Below, one piece after another: positions 17,658 through 27,614 of a stretch of DNA of 64,000 nt. The stretch is taken from contig JAOPUZ010000051.1 in the NCBI GenBank assembly GCA_025966315.1, positions 231,468 through 295,467 of the forward strand. Direction: 5' to 3'. The DNA comes from Frankiales bacterium. Its GTDB lineage: Bacteria > Actinomycetota > Actinomycetes > Mycobacteriales > Jatrophihabitantaceae. The notes below the pieces were generated by a model. That model searched no databases, was not told where the DNA came from, and worked only from the letters and a program-made list of their open reading frames with translations. The position numbers and the translations under genes are program-made. Positions within the stretch are counted from its first letter, which is position 1; every line of letters starts with the position of its first letter.

Positions 17658-18860
17658 TTACCCGAAGTTCTGGCCCTCGCCGCGATAGCTCGGCACCTCA
17701 TCGACCACCTCGGAGCCGGCCACCAGGTGGACGGAATCGAATCGCTCGAGCAGCTCACCGGCCTTGGCGTGCCGTAGCCAGACCCGATCCCCGACGGCGA
17801 CATCGCGGGCCGCCGGGCCCTTCAGCGGAGTCTGCACCTCACCGGCGCCTTCCGTACCGAGCAGCTTCAAACCGGCCAGCACCGGACTCGGCAGCCGCGA
17901 GCGGCTGGCCGGCCCGGAGGCGACATAGCCGCCGCCGAAGGCCGTGACGATGCGCGGCGCCGGCCGGCGCACCACCGGTAAGGCGAAGAACAACGCCGGG
18001 TCGGGTTGAAAAGCGCGGTATCCATCGAACAAGGTCGGCGCGTACAGGCCGCTGCCCGCGGTCACCTCGGTCACCACCGGATCCGCCGCCGAGATCTCCA
18101 GACTGCCGGTGCCGCCACTGTTGACCAGCGACAATCGAGCGCCGGCCGCCTGCACCGCGGACACCACGGCCGCCCGCCGCCGGACCAGCTCGGCGGCCGA
18201 GCGACGCTTGACCAGCCGCACGGCCGGCGAGCGGTCCGGCAAGCCGGCGATCTGGGCCTCGTAAAACATCACCCCGACCACCTCGAAGCCACCGGCCGAG
18301 TGAGCCGCGCGGACCAATGCCGCGGCCTGCTCCGGCTCGCGCAGCGGCGAACGGCGGACGCCCAGATGGAGGCGGCCGATTCGCAGCGACGCGTCCACGT
18401 CTAGGCACAACCGGACGGGCACCTCGGTTGCGCCGGGCCAGCCCGCCACCGATGCGATCAAGGTCAGCTGGGCTGGATCGTCCACCATGAGCGTGATCGC
18501 CGCGCGCAGGGCCGGATCCGCCAGCAGCTGGGCCAGGGCCGCGCGGTCCACGGTCGGATAGCCGATGAGAACATCCCGCATCCCCGACCGCGCCAGCCAC
18601 AGCGCCTCGGCCAGCGAGTACGCCATCACGCCACTGAAGCCGTCCTCGACCATCAGCTCATCCAGCACCCAGCGGCACCGAACGGACTTGCTGGCCACCC
18701 GGATCGGCCGGCCACCCGCGCGGCGAACGAGGTCGGCGGCATTGCGGTGCAGCGCGGCCACATCGAGCGCGGCCAGCGGCGGGTCGAGGTGCCGGGTCGC
18801 GGCGGTCAGGCGATGGCACACCGATCCGTGTTCGGCGCCGGCCGTGGTCCCAGTGGTCAT
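17658..18860 (-). CDS. Amino-acid deaminase/aldolase (D-threonine-aldolase-like, PLP)
   Basis: 400 residues from ATG 18860, which overlaps the upstream MFS stop by four bases (ATGA). The N-terminal part is an alanine-racemase-type TIM barrel with the PLP lysine in IRVASKSVR. The C-terminal part is a D-serine-dehydratase/D-threonine-aldolase-like beta domain; GDRVWLRHAKAGELLERF carries the H near the end expected to bind a divalent metal. It probably acts on a beta-hydroxy D-amino acid, by aldol cleavage or deamination; the substrate is unproven. Co-translation with an MFS gene suggests that the transporter handles its substrate or product. Confidence 0.85.
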   Translation of the reverse strand: MTTGTTAGAEHGSVCHRLTAATRHLDPPLAALDVAALHRNAADLVRRAGGRPIRVASKSVRCRWVLDELMVEDGFSGVMAYSLAEALWLARSGMRDVLIGYPTVDRAALAQLLADPALRAAITLMVDDPAQLTLIASVAGWPGATEVPVRLCLDVDASLRIGRLHLGVRRSPLREPEQAAALVRAAHSAGGFEVVGVMFYEAQIAGLPDRSPAVRLVKRRSAAELVRRRAAVVSAVQAAGARLSLVNSGGTGSLEISAADPVVTEVTAGSGLYAPTLFDGYRAFQPDPALFFALPVVRRPAPRIVTAFGGGYVASGPASRSRLPSPVLAGLKLLGTEGAGEVQTPLKGPAARDVAVGDRVWLRHAKAGELLERFDSVHLVAGSEVVDEVPSYRGEGQNFG

Positions 18861-20119
18861 GCATCCTCCAGCGATTGACGGGGCGACGACGGCGAGAAGG
18901 CCGGCGCCAGCAACAACAGCATGGCGGCCAGCACCGCCGGCACCACGAAGCCCCAGCGCAGGCTGGTGATCGTGCCGATGCCGCCAACCGCCACACCGCC
19001 GACGATCGAACCCAGGTAGTTGAAGATATTGACGCGGGCCACCAGCGCGTCGGCGTGCCCGGGAGCCAGCAACCCGCATGCGGCGAAACACAGCGGCGCG
19101 ACGACCGGCAAGCCCAGCCCGGCGACGGTGAAGCCCACGATCGCCGGCACCGGGCCGTCCGCGGTGATCGCCACCAGCAATCCCAGCACACCGAGGATGG
19201 CACCGGTCCGGACGGTCAGGGTGGCCCCGAACCGGCGCACCGCTCGGTCGCCGGCCAGCCGGGACAGCAGACCCGCGGCCTGATAGCCGGCGTAGGCGAC
19301 CGGGGCCAGCGAATCCGAAGCCAGCAGCACGTCGTGCAGGTACGTGGTCGCCCACGATCCGGCGCCGGCGTCGGTCACGTAGAAACAGATCATCGCCGCG
19401 CCCAGCAGCAACACCGGCCGCCAGCTCAGCGCGCGCAGCGCAGCACGTCCGGCCTCCGCGGTGACCCCCGGGACCGGGGCCGTCACGCCGTGGCCAGCGG
19501 CCAGCAACCAGCCGCCGGCCAGCCCGCCGACCACGAGCACCAGCAGGGCGGCCAGCAGCACCGTCGCCGAGACCGGCCGATCGAGTCGGTGCGCACCGGC
19601 CACGAACAGGGCACCGGCAATCCCGCCGCCCGACCAGCAGGCATGGAATCCGGTGAGGATGCTGCGGCCGTACCTGGTTTGCAGGGCCACGGCCTGCATG
19701 TTCGTACCCGCATCGACCGCCCCGAGTCCCAGCCCGTACAGACCGAATGCGGCGTAAAACAGCGCGACCTTGCCGCTGACCCCGATCACGACGGCGGCCA
19801 GCGCAATCCAGAGCAGCCCGACGCGCAGGGCCAGCTTGGACGAGCGACGCGCCGCCAGTATCTCGGCCAGCACACTGCCCAGCCCGGCGATCAACGAAAC
19901 GCCCAGGACGACCAGCGTGACGGCTCCGTCACCGATGCCGTACCGCGCCTTGAAGTCAGGGATCTCGGTCAGCAGGACCGCGAACAGGAAGCCCTGACCG
20001 GCAAACGCCACCGAGTTCGACCGCCGGCCCGACCGGCCCCCAGGCGGCGGCTGCGCCCAGCCGTGATCGCGGGCTCCGGCCGTCACGGCGTCGCGCGGCT
20101 CACCCGGCCAGGAGGTCAC
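18857..20119 (-). CDS. MFS transporter
   Basis: 420 residues and about twelve hydrophobic helices. It resembles sugar/FucP-like or FPN-type MFS members (LYGLGLGAVDAGTNMQAVALQ and GFHACWSGGGIAGALFVAGAHR, a pattern of the YbjJ-like group). Its stop overlaps the start of the deaminase/aldolase gene. Only 37 bases separate it from the divergent FAD oxidase gene, so promoters must overlap and the three genes are probably regulated together. Substrate unknown. Confidence 0.87.
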   Translation of the reverse strand: MTSWPGEPRDAVTAGARDHGWAQPPPGGRSGRRSNSVAFAGQGFLFAVLLTEIPDFKARYGIGDGAVTLVVLGVSLIAGLGSVLAEILAARRSSKLALRVGLLWIALAAVVIGVSGKVALFYAAFGLYGLGLGAVDAGTNMQAVALQTRYGRSILTGFHACWSGGGIAGALFVAGAHRLDRPVSATVLLAALLVLVVGGLAGGWLLAAGHGVTAPVPGVTAEAGRAALRALSWRPVLLLGAAMICFYVTDAGAGSWATTYLHDVLLASDSLAPVAYAGYQAAGLLSRLAGDRAVRRFGATLTVRTGAILGVLGLLVAITADGPVPAIVGFTVAGLGLPVVAPLCFAACGLLAPGHADALVARVNIFNYLGSIVGGVAVGGIGTITSLRWGFVVPAVLAAMLLLLAPAFSPSSPRQSLEDA

Positions 20120-20156
20120 AGCGGCACTGTATGCGCCGGCGTCCTATAGTCCGGCC

Positions 20157-21521
20157 ATGGTCCAACGGCGTCGGCATCCAGCGCCGCCGAGCCTAACGCG
20201 CGAACCGGGTCAGACCCGCGAATCGAACTGGACCAACTGGGCCGGCACCTATTCGGTCCAACCACAACGGCGCGCGCGGCCCGGTTCGGCCGACGAAGTC
20301 TCCGAGGTCATCCGGGTCGCCGCCGAGGACGAGTTGTCGGTCAAGGCGGTCGGCGCGGGGCACAGTTTCACCGACATCGCGATCACCCGCGGGGTACTCG
20401 TCGAACTTGATCGACTGCGCGGCGTGCTGTCAGCCGACCCGAGCACCGGCCTGGTCACCATCGCGGCCGGCACGACACTGCGCGAACTGAGCCCGTTGTT
20501 GTGGCAAGCCGGCTTGGCGCTGCCCAATCTCGGCGACATCGACGCTCAGACGATCAGCGGCGCGATCTCCACCGGAACCCACGGCACCGGGCAGAGCTTT
20601 CCTGGGCTGGCCGCGCAGGTTCGCGCCCTGCAGCTGGTGCTGGCCGACGGGCGGATCGTGGATTGTTCGCCCGAGCATTGCCCGGACCTGTTCGACGCCG
20701 CCCGGGTGGGGCTGGGCGCCCTGGGCATCATCACCACCGTGACCCTGCAGTGCGTGCCCGCCTTCGCGTTGCGGGCGGTGGAAGCTCCCGCCGCGCTGGA
20801 GGCGGTGCTCGAAGGCCTGGCTAACACCGTCCAGAACACCGACCACTTCGAGTTCTACTGGTTCCCGCACACCAAACGGGTGCTCACCAAGGCCAACATC
20901 CGGCTGCCGGCCGACACCGAATTGGACCCGGTCGGCCGGGTCAAGGGCTGGCGGGACGACGAGTTCCTGGCCAACAGCACCTTCGAGGTGGTGAACCGGC
21001 TCACCTCGGCCGCCCCGGCGCTGACCCGGCGGGCCAACCAGGTCGCCGCCCGGGCCCTGACGCCACGGCAGTACACGGACCGCTCGTACCGGGTGTTCAC
21101 CTCGAACCGGCGGGTGCGTTTCCGCGAGATGGAGTACGCGCTGCCCCGTAAGTCACTGGCGTACGTGCTATCCGAGATCGAGGCCTGGCTGGCCCGTTCC
21201 GGCGAGCGGATCGGCTTCCCGGTCGAGGTTCGCTTCACGGCCGCCGACGACATCCCGCTGTCCACGGCCTACGGCCGGGCGAGCTGCTACATCGCCGTAC
21301 ACCAGTATCACCGGCGCCCGTTCGATCGGTATTTCTCGGCCGTGGAGAAGATCGCCCGGTCCGTGCAGGGCCGGCCGCACTGGGGCAAGCTGCACTATCA
21401 ATCGGCCGACGAGCTCGCCCCGCTGTACCCGCGCTACGCCGATTTCCTGGCCGTACGAGATCGTGTCGACCCGCAGCGGCGCTTCGGCAACGACTACCTG
21501 CGGCGGGTACTCGGCAGCTGA
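20157..21521 (+). CDS. FAD-linked oxidoreductase, aldonolactone (L-gulono/D-arabinono-1,4-lactone) oxidase family
   Basis: 454 residues. The PCMH-type FAD domain at the N terminus has the AVGAGHSFTDIA motif, whose His is a covalent FAD attachment site in relatives, and the IDAQTISGAISTGTHGTG segment. The ALO domain at the C terminus has HWGKLHYQ and DPQRRFGNDYL, both typical of the family. It oxidises an aldonolactone or similar sugar substrate using oxygen or another acceptor. It is divergent from the MFS-deaminase/aldolase pair. The specific substrate cannot be named. Confidence 0.92.
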   Translation: MVQRRRHPAPPSLTREPGQTRESNWTNWAGTYSVQPQRRARPGSADEVSEVIRVAAEDELSVKAVGAGHSFTDIAITRGVLVELDRLRGVLSADPSTGLVTIAAGTTLRELSPLLWQAGLALPNLGDIDAQTISGAISTGTHGTGQSFPGLAAQVRALQLVLADGRIVDCSPEHCPDLFDAARVGLGALGIITTVTLQCVPAFALRAVEAPAALEAVLEGLANTVQNTDHFEFYWFPHTKRVLTKANIRLPADTELDPVGRVKGWRDDEFLANSTFEVVNRLTSAAPALTRRANQVAARALTPRQYTDRSYRVFTSNRRVRFREMEYALPRKSLAYVLSEIEAWLARSGERIGFPVEVRFTAADDIPLSTAYGRASCYIAVHQYHRRPFDRYFSAVEKIARSVQGRPHWGKLHYQSADELAPLYPRYADFLAVRDRVDPQRRFGNDYLRRVLGS

Positions 21522-21592
21522 TGTAACACGAATTTATTCCGAAGCCGCCGTCCTGGCGGAAGATCGTCCCGGCCCCCGACGTTAGGTGCGAT

Positions 21593-22522
21593 ATGACCTT
21601 TGCCTTTGATCCGAAATCCGACCTCCCACTCGTGCTCGGTGGCAACGTGTTCGGCTGGACCGCCGACCGCGCTGACGCGTTCGCGGTACTCGACGCGTTC
21701 ACCGACGCCGGTGGCACCCAGATCGACACCGCGGACGTGTATTCCGCCTGGATCCCCGGTAATTCCGGCGGGGAATCCGAAACCATCCTCGGCGAGTGGA
21801 TCGCCAGCCGAAACAACCGCGACCGGGTGTTCCTCGGCACCAAGGTCGGGGCGCTCGGTGACCTGGCCAACCTCAAGGCCGACACCATCGCCCAAGCGGT
21901 GGACGACTCGCTCCGCCGCCTGCAGACCGACTACATCGACTTGTACTGGGCGCACCGCGATGACGCCGACACCCCGCAAGAAGAGACGGCGGCCGCGTTC
22001 GACGCGCTGGTCAAGGCTGGCAAGGTCCGCAACCTCGGTGCTTCGAACTTCTCGCCGGAGCGACTGGCCTCAGCGCTGGACGTGGCCAAAGCGGCCGGAC
22101 TCACCGGCTATGTCGCCGTCCAACCGCATTACAACCTGCTCGAGACGAGCGAGTACGAAGGCGGCGTCGGCAAGGTCGCCGAGCAACACGGTCTGGCCTG
22201 CTGGCCGTACTACGGTCTGGCCTCGGGCTTCCTGACCGGCAAGTACCGTCCCGGCACCGATGTCGACTCCGCCCGCTCCGGCAGCGTCACCAAGTACTTC
22301 GACGACCGGGGCTGGCGGACGATCAGCACCCTCGACGCGATCGCGGCCAAGCACGGCGCCTCGGTGTCGGCGGTAGCCCTGGCGTGGCTGGCCCAGCAGT
22401 CCACCGTGCTCGCTCCGATCGCGTCCGCCCGTAACTCCGAGCAGCTCACAGCGCTGCTGGACCTGCGTGGGCTGGAGCTGAGCGAGGAGGAGCTCAGGGA
22501 TCTGCGCGAAGCGGCCGCGTGA
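21593..22522 (+). CDS. Aldo/keto reductase
   Basis: 309 residues of the (beta/alpha)8 NADPH-dependent reductase fold. The catalytic tetrad is visible: D45 and Y50 in IDTADVY, K84 in LGTKVG and H121 in YWAHRDD. The ending SAVALAWLAQQSTVLAPIASARNSEQL is the usual cofactor-binding region. It reduces aldehydes or ketones; substrate unknown. Its stop overlaps the GTG of the downstream DsbA-like gene by four bases (GTGA), which indicates a two-gene operon. Confidence 0.93.
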   Translation: MTFAFDPKSDLPLVLGGNVFGWTADRADAFAVLDAFTDAGGTQIDTADVYSAWIPGNSGGESETILGEWIASRNNRDRVFLGTKVGALGDLANLKADTIAQAVDDSLRRLQTDYIDLYWAHRDDADTPQEETAAAFDALVKAGKVRNLGASNFSPERLASALDVAKAAGLTGYVAVQPHYNLLETSEYEGGVGKVAEQHGLACWPYYGLASGFLTGKYRPGTDVDSARSGSVTKYFDDRGWRTISTLDAIAAKHGASVSAVALAWLAQQSTVLAPIASARNSEQLTALLDLRGLELSEEELRDLREAAA

Positions 22523-23190
22523 GCACCGCTCCGGTCGAGCTGGAGGTCTTCTCCGACGTCGTGTGTCCGTGGTGCTACATCGGGCGCACCCAGCTGAGGA
22601 CGGCGCTGGGCACGTTCGCCAGCGAGGGTGGGCAGGTTGAGCTGCGCTTCCGTCCGTACCTGCTCGATCCGGATCAGACCGGGCCGAGCCGCCCGCTGCT
22701 GTCGAAGATGGCAGAGCGGTTCGGCATGCAGTCCGTCGAGATGCTCGGACGGGTGACCGAGGCCGGCGCGTCAGTCGGTCTGGAGCTGCGGATGGACCAG
22801 GCAATCGCGGCCGACAGCCGTCCGGCGCACCAGCTGATCGAAGCCGCCTGGTCAGCCGGTGGGATCGCGCAGCAGAGCGCGGTGGTGGATCGATTGTTCG
22901 CCGCGTACTTCACCGACGGCCTGGATATCGCCGACCGTGACGTGCTCACCGCCATCGGGGAAGCGGCCGGGTTGTCTTCGGCCGCGACCCTGCAGGCGCT
23001 CGACGGTGCGGAGTCGGCGGCCGCAGTGGCCGCCGGCCTGGCCGAGGCGGCCGCGCTGGGCATCACCGCGGTACCGACCTTCGTGGCCAACCGCACGATC
23101 GGGATCCAGGGGGCGCAATCGCCCGAAGTCCTGCGCGAGTTCCTCGTCGAGGCCGCCGCTCCCGAAGGTCCTAGCGATGCGCCGCTATGA
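22519..23190 (+). CDS. DsbA-family oxidoreductase (FrnE-like)
   Basis: 223 residues, thioredoxin fold with a C16-P-W-C19 redox centre (SDVVCPWCYIG) near the N terminus, a helical insert, and the cis-Pro region TAVPTFVANRTIGIQGAQ. There is no signal peptide, so it is cytosolic, as FrnE-like members are. It is likely a thiol-disulfide oxidoreductase or isomerase. It is translationally coupled to the aldo/keto reductase. Confidence 0.92.
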   Translation: MSTAPVELEVFSDVVCPWCYIGRTQLRTALGTFASEGGQVELRFRPYLLDPDQTGPSRPLLSKMAERFGMQSVEMLGRVTEAGASVGLELRMDQAIAADSRPAHQLIEAAWSAGGIAQQSAVVDRLFAAYFTDGLDIADRDVLTAIGEAAGLSSAATLQALDGAESAAAVAAGLAEAAALGITAVPTFVANRTIGIQGAQSPEVLREFLVEAAAPEGPSDAPL

Positions 23191-23230
23191 CGACGTGTGA
23201 ATAGGACTGTCCGGTGTAGGACATGATTGA

Positions 23231-24364
<1,134 letters not shown>

Positions 24365-24462
24365 GTGATCGATCGCTTGCCGGATACCCGTTTTTCGGGG
24401 CTATTCCGAAAGGGTCGGCGTGGAGCCTCCCCATCGGCAGCATCGGACCGTATCGTCGGCCC

Positions 24463-25695
24463 ATGCGGCAGCTACGTCTCGTAGGTCCCGGTGACGACGG
24501 CATGCTGGTGCTCGAGAGCGACGACGGAGCGGAGCAATTCATGTTGCCGGTGAGTCCAGCGTTGCGGATTGCCTCGGCCGAGCCCGAGCCGGTCCGCGCC
24601 ACAACCGCCGGGCCGAACGAGCCGGAAGGCATTCGGCCGCGCGATATCCAAATACGCGTGCGCGCCGGTGAGGATCCGCAGGCCATCGCCGACGAGTCCG
24701 GCACCTCGCTGGAGCGGATCATGCGCTTCGCCTACCCGGTGCTGCAGGAGCGGATCCGGGTGGTCGACGAGGCTCGCCGTTCGCGCGCCCGTGGGACCGG
24801 CGGGACGCACGTGCTTTTCGGCGAACTGGCCGAGACAGGCTTCGCCGCACATGGGATCGATGTATCCAAGATCGAATGGAACGCCCTGCGCCGGCCCGAC
24901 GGCGGGTGGTCGGTGCTGGCCTCGGTCCCCGGCCCGCGGTTGGATGACGACACCCCGGTCGTGGCCAAGTTCTCGCTGGTACTAACCAGCCGGACCGTAT
25001 CCGCGCTGAACGATGTCGCCGCTGACCTGCTGAGCGGACATCCCATTCGGGCGTTGCAACCGCCACCGGTCTACGGGCCGATCACGGTCAACGACACGGC
25101 CAGTGCCGCCGCCGGCACCGCCACCAGCACCGCTGAATTCGGTACCCGGCTGGCGGCGGTACCGACGATCGTGCCCGCGGACGAGGACCTCGGCGACGAT
25201 CCCGAGACCAGCCGTATTGCCCAGTCCAAAGAAGCCCTTTCCTCCGAAATCACCGTCTCATCCGACGGCACCGTGTCTTCCGAAGGCACCACCTCGTCCA
25301 GGAACACGCTGTCCTCCGACGGCACCGTCGCACCCGACAGCACCGGGTCAGCGCCGGCCAGCCGCCGTCAGATGCGCCGGCTCAAAGCCCGTACCCATCC
25401 CGTCCCGATCAACGTGGACGAGGACGAGCCGTTCGACCGTGAAGCGTTCGCTCCGAAGGGTTTTCCCGAATCCGGCTGGCACGAGCAGGCGTTGCCGCTC
25501 GACTTGCCGCTGGCCGTCGAGGCTGATTCGGCTCACCCGGCCATCGACCCGTCGAGCAGCGCGGGCGACCCGGCGACCGATGCGGCCGGACCTGCGGACG
25601 ACCCCCGTCCGCGCCGGACCGGACGCGCTAACGACAAGCCCCGGATGCCGTCGTGGGACGACATCCTGCTCGGCGTACGCCGTAAGTCGGAGTAA
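24463..25695 (+). CDS. sepH: Septation protein SepH (DUF3071)
   Basis: 410 residues. The N-terminal DUF3071 domain (MRQLRLVGPGDDGMLVL, then RDIQIRVRAGEDPQAIADESGTSLERIMRFAYPVLQERIRV) contains the helix-turn-helix-like core known from SepH. The protein positively regulates FtsZ assembly at division sites in Streptomyces and mycobacteria. Residues from about 190 on are predicted disordered and rich in Ser, Thr and Asp, with a degenerate SSDGTVS-type repeat of about seven residues encoded near 25237-25345. The C-terminal end carries a basic MPSWDDILLGVRRK motif that is typical of the family. The context with serC agrees. Confidence 0.93.
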   Translation: MRQLRLVGPGDDGMLVLESDDGAEQFMLPVSPALRIASAEPEPVRATTAGPNEPEGIRPRDIQIRVRAGEDPQAIADESGTSLERIMRFAYPVLQERIRVVDEARRSRARGTGGTHVLFGELAETGFAAHGIDVSKIEWNALRRPDGGWSVLASVPGPRLDDDTPVVAKFSLVLTSRTVSALNDVAADLLSGHPIRALQPPPVYGPITVNDTASAAAGTATSTAEFGTRLAAVPTIVPADEDLGDDPETSRIAQSKEALSSEITVSSDGTVSSEGTTSSRNTLSSDGTVAPDSTGSAPASRRQMRRLKARTHPVPINVDEDEPFDREAFAPKGFPESGWHEQALPLDLPLAVEADSAHPAIDPSSSAGDPATDAAGPADDPRPRRTGRANDKPRMPSWDDILLGVRRKSE

Positions 25696-25790
25696 ATCGA
25701 CCCGCGGTCCCGATCAGCACCGCGCTCGCGACTTCGCCGGCGGCTAAATTGTTCGCATCGGGGTGCTAAGCGGAAGTACCGTCAATCATC

Positions 25791-27614
25791 GTGGCGGACG
25801 AGGCGAGCATCGAGACGGAAAGCTCGCACGAATCCCGCGACCCGTTGGTGGCCGCTGACAACGAAGCCTCGATGCGGGTACTGCTCCGGCTCTGGCCCTG
25901 GTTGCGTCCCTATCGCGGCTACTTGATCTTCATGCTGGTCGTCGCGACGGCGGCGATGATCGTGCAGTCCATCGTCCCGCTGGTCACCGCCCGGCTCATC
26001 GATGGCCCGATCGCCCGGCACGATACGGCCGGAATGTACCCACTTGTTGGCGTGGCGCTGCTGTTCGGAGTCGCCGAGGCATTGCTTTTCGCGATCCGGC
26101 GGCGAGCGATGACGTTCTCGGCGCTGGCCATTGAATCGGATCTGCGCCGTGACTTCTACGAGGGTCTGCAACGCCTACCGGTCAGCTTTCATGACCGCTG
26201 GCCGTCAGGCCAGTTGCTGTCCCGGGTGACGGCTGACCTGTCGACGCTGCGCCGCTTCGTCGGCTTCATGGCGGTGTTTTTTGTAGCCAACATCGTGGTC
26301 ATCGTGGTCATCCTGGCGATGCTGGTCAGGCTGCATCCGGTGCTGGGGTTGTCGGTGCTGGTGGCCATGCTGCCGCTGGTGGTCGGCGCCCGGTATTACG
26401 AGCGCCGGTACAACGCCGAGGCCAGGCGCGCCCAGGACCTCAACGGCGATCTGGCCACCAGCGTCGAAGAATCGGTGCTCGGCATCCGGGTCATCAAGTC
26501 CTTCGGCCGGCGCGCCGAATTGCTGCGCACCTTCACTGGCGACTCGGATCGACTGCGTCGCGCGGAGCTGTCCAAGAACACCACGCTGGCCCAGTTCTGG
26601 ACCCTGATCGGGACGTACCCGCAGCTGATCCTGGCCGGGGTGACGTTCTTCGGCATCGTCGCGGTTTCCAGGCATTCACTGTCCACCGGCGAGCTGGTCG
26701 CGTTCATCACCCTGCAATTACGGCTGAACTGGCCGCTGATGTCGATGGGCTGGCTGATGGCCGGCACCGAGGAGGCGGTCGCGGCCACCGCCCGGCTGTT
26801 CGAGGTCTTCGATTCCGTCAACGACATCACCGACCCGGCCGAGCCGGTAGCCCTGCCCACTGCCCTGCCCACTGGTCAGCCGGGCGCGCGGCTCAGCTTC
26901 GAAGGGGTGGCGTTTCGCTTCCCCGGCGCCACGGTCGACACCCTGAGTCACGTCGATCTCGACATCGAACCGGGCGAAACGATGGCGCTGGTCGGGGCGA
27001 CGGGCGCCGGCAAGACCGTGCTCACATCGCTGGTTTCCCGGTTGCACGACGTCACCGCCGGGGTGATCCGGATCGATGGCCGGCCGATCACCGAGCTGGC
27101 GCTGGACGAACTGCGCGCGTGCGTCAGCGTCGCGTTCGAGGACCCCACGCTGTTCTCGGCCAGCGTGCGAGAGAACATCGCGCTCGGACGCCCCGCTGCC
27201 GCGGACGCCGAAATCGCTGAGGCCATCGAGATCGCGCAGGCCGGTTTCGTCTACGACCTGCCGTACGGCGTGCACACCCGGGTGGGCGAACAGGGGCTCT
27301 CGCTGTCCGGCGGCCAGCGGCAACGGCTGGCCGTGGCCCGGGCCGTCCTGGGTCGGCCGCGCATCCTGGTGCTGGACGATCCGTTGTCGGCGCTGGACGT
27401 CCACACCGAGGCGCAGGTCGAACAGGGCCTGCGTCGCGTGCTGGTCACGACCACCGCGTTGATCGTCGCCCACCGCGCGTCCACTGTGCTGCTCGCGGAT
27501 CGGGTGGCGCTGCTGGACGGCGGCCGGATCGTGGCGGTTGGGCGGCACCGGGACCTGCTGGCGTCCAATCGGCTCTACCGCGAGCTGCTGTCCCAGGCGC
27601 CGGCGGTGGCCTGA
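25791..27614 (+). CDS. ABC exporter half-transporter, NBD with degenerate catalytic site
   Basis: 607 residues, GTG start: about six membrane helices (residues 35-330) and a nucleotide-binding domain. Walker A is GATGAGKT and the signature is the canonical LSGGQRQR. Walker B reads ILVLDDPLSALD, with Asp in place of the catalytic Glu; the H-loop is VAHRAST. Asp at this position is characteristic of the degenerate half of heterodimeric type IV exporters (BmrC/TM287 type). Its stop overlaps the start of the next gene (TGATG), so the two halves are co-translated. Likely substrates are drugs or lipids, but neither is shown by the sequence. Confidence 0.94.
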   Translation: MADEASIETESSHESRDPLVAADNEASMRVLLRLWPWLRPYRGYLIFMLVVATAAMIVQSIVPLVTARLIDGPIARHDTAGMYPLVGVALLFGVAEALLFAIRRRAMTFSALAIESDLRRDFYEGLQRLPVSFHDRWPSGQLLSRVTADLSTLRRFVGFMAVFFVANIVVIVVILAMLVRLHPVLGLSVLVAMLPLVVGARYYERRYNAEARRAQDLNGDLATSVEESVLGIRVIKSFGRRAELLRTFTGDSDRLRRAELSKNTTLAQFWTLIGTYPQLILAGVTFFGIVAVSRHSLSTGELVAFITLQLRLNWPLMSMGWLMAGTEEAVAATARLFEVFDSVNDITDPAEPVALPTALPTGQPGARLSFEGVAFRFPGATVDTLSHVDLDIEPGETMALVGATGAGKTVLTSLVSRLHDVTAGVIRIDGRPITELALDELRACVSVAFEDPTLFSASVRENIALGRPAAADAEIAEAIEIAQAGFVYDLPYGVHTRVGEQGLSLSGGQRQRLAVARAVLGRPRILVLDDPLSALDVHTEAQVEQGLRRVLVTTTALIVAHRASTVLLADRVALLDGGRIVAVGRHRDLLASNRLYRELLSQAPAVA

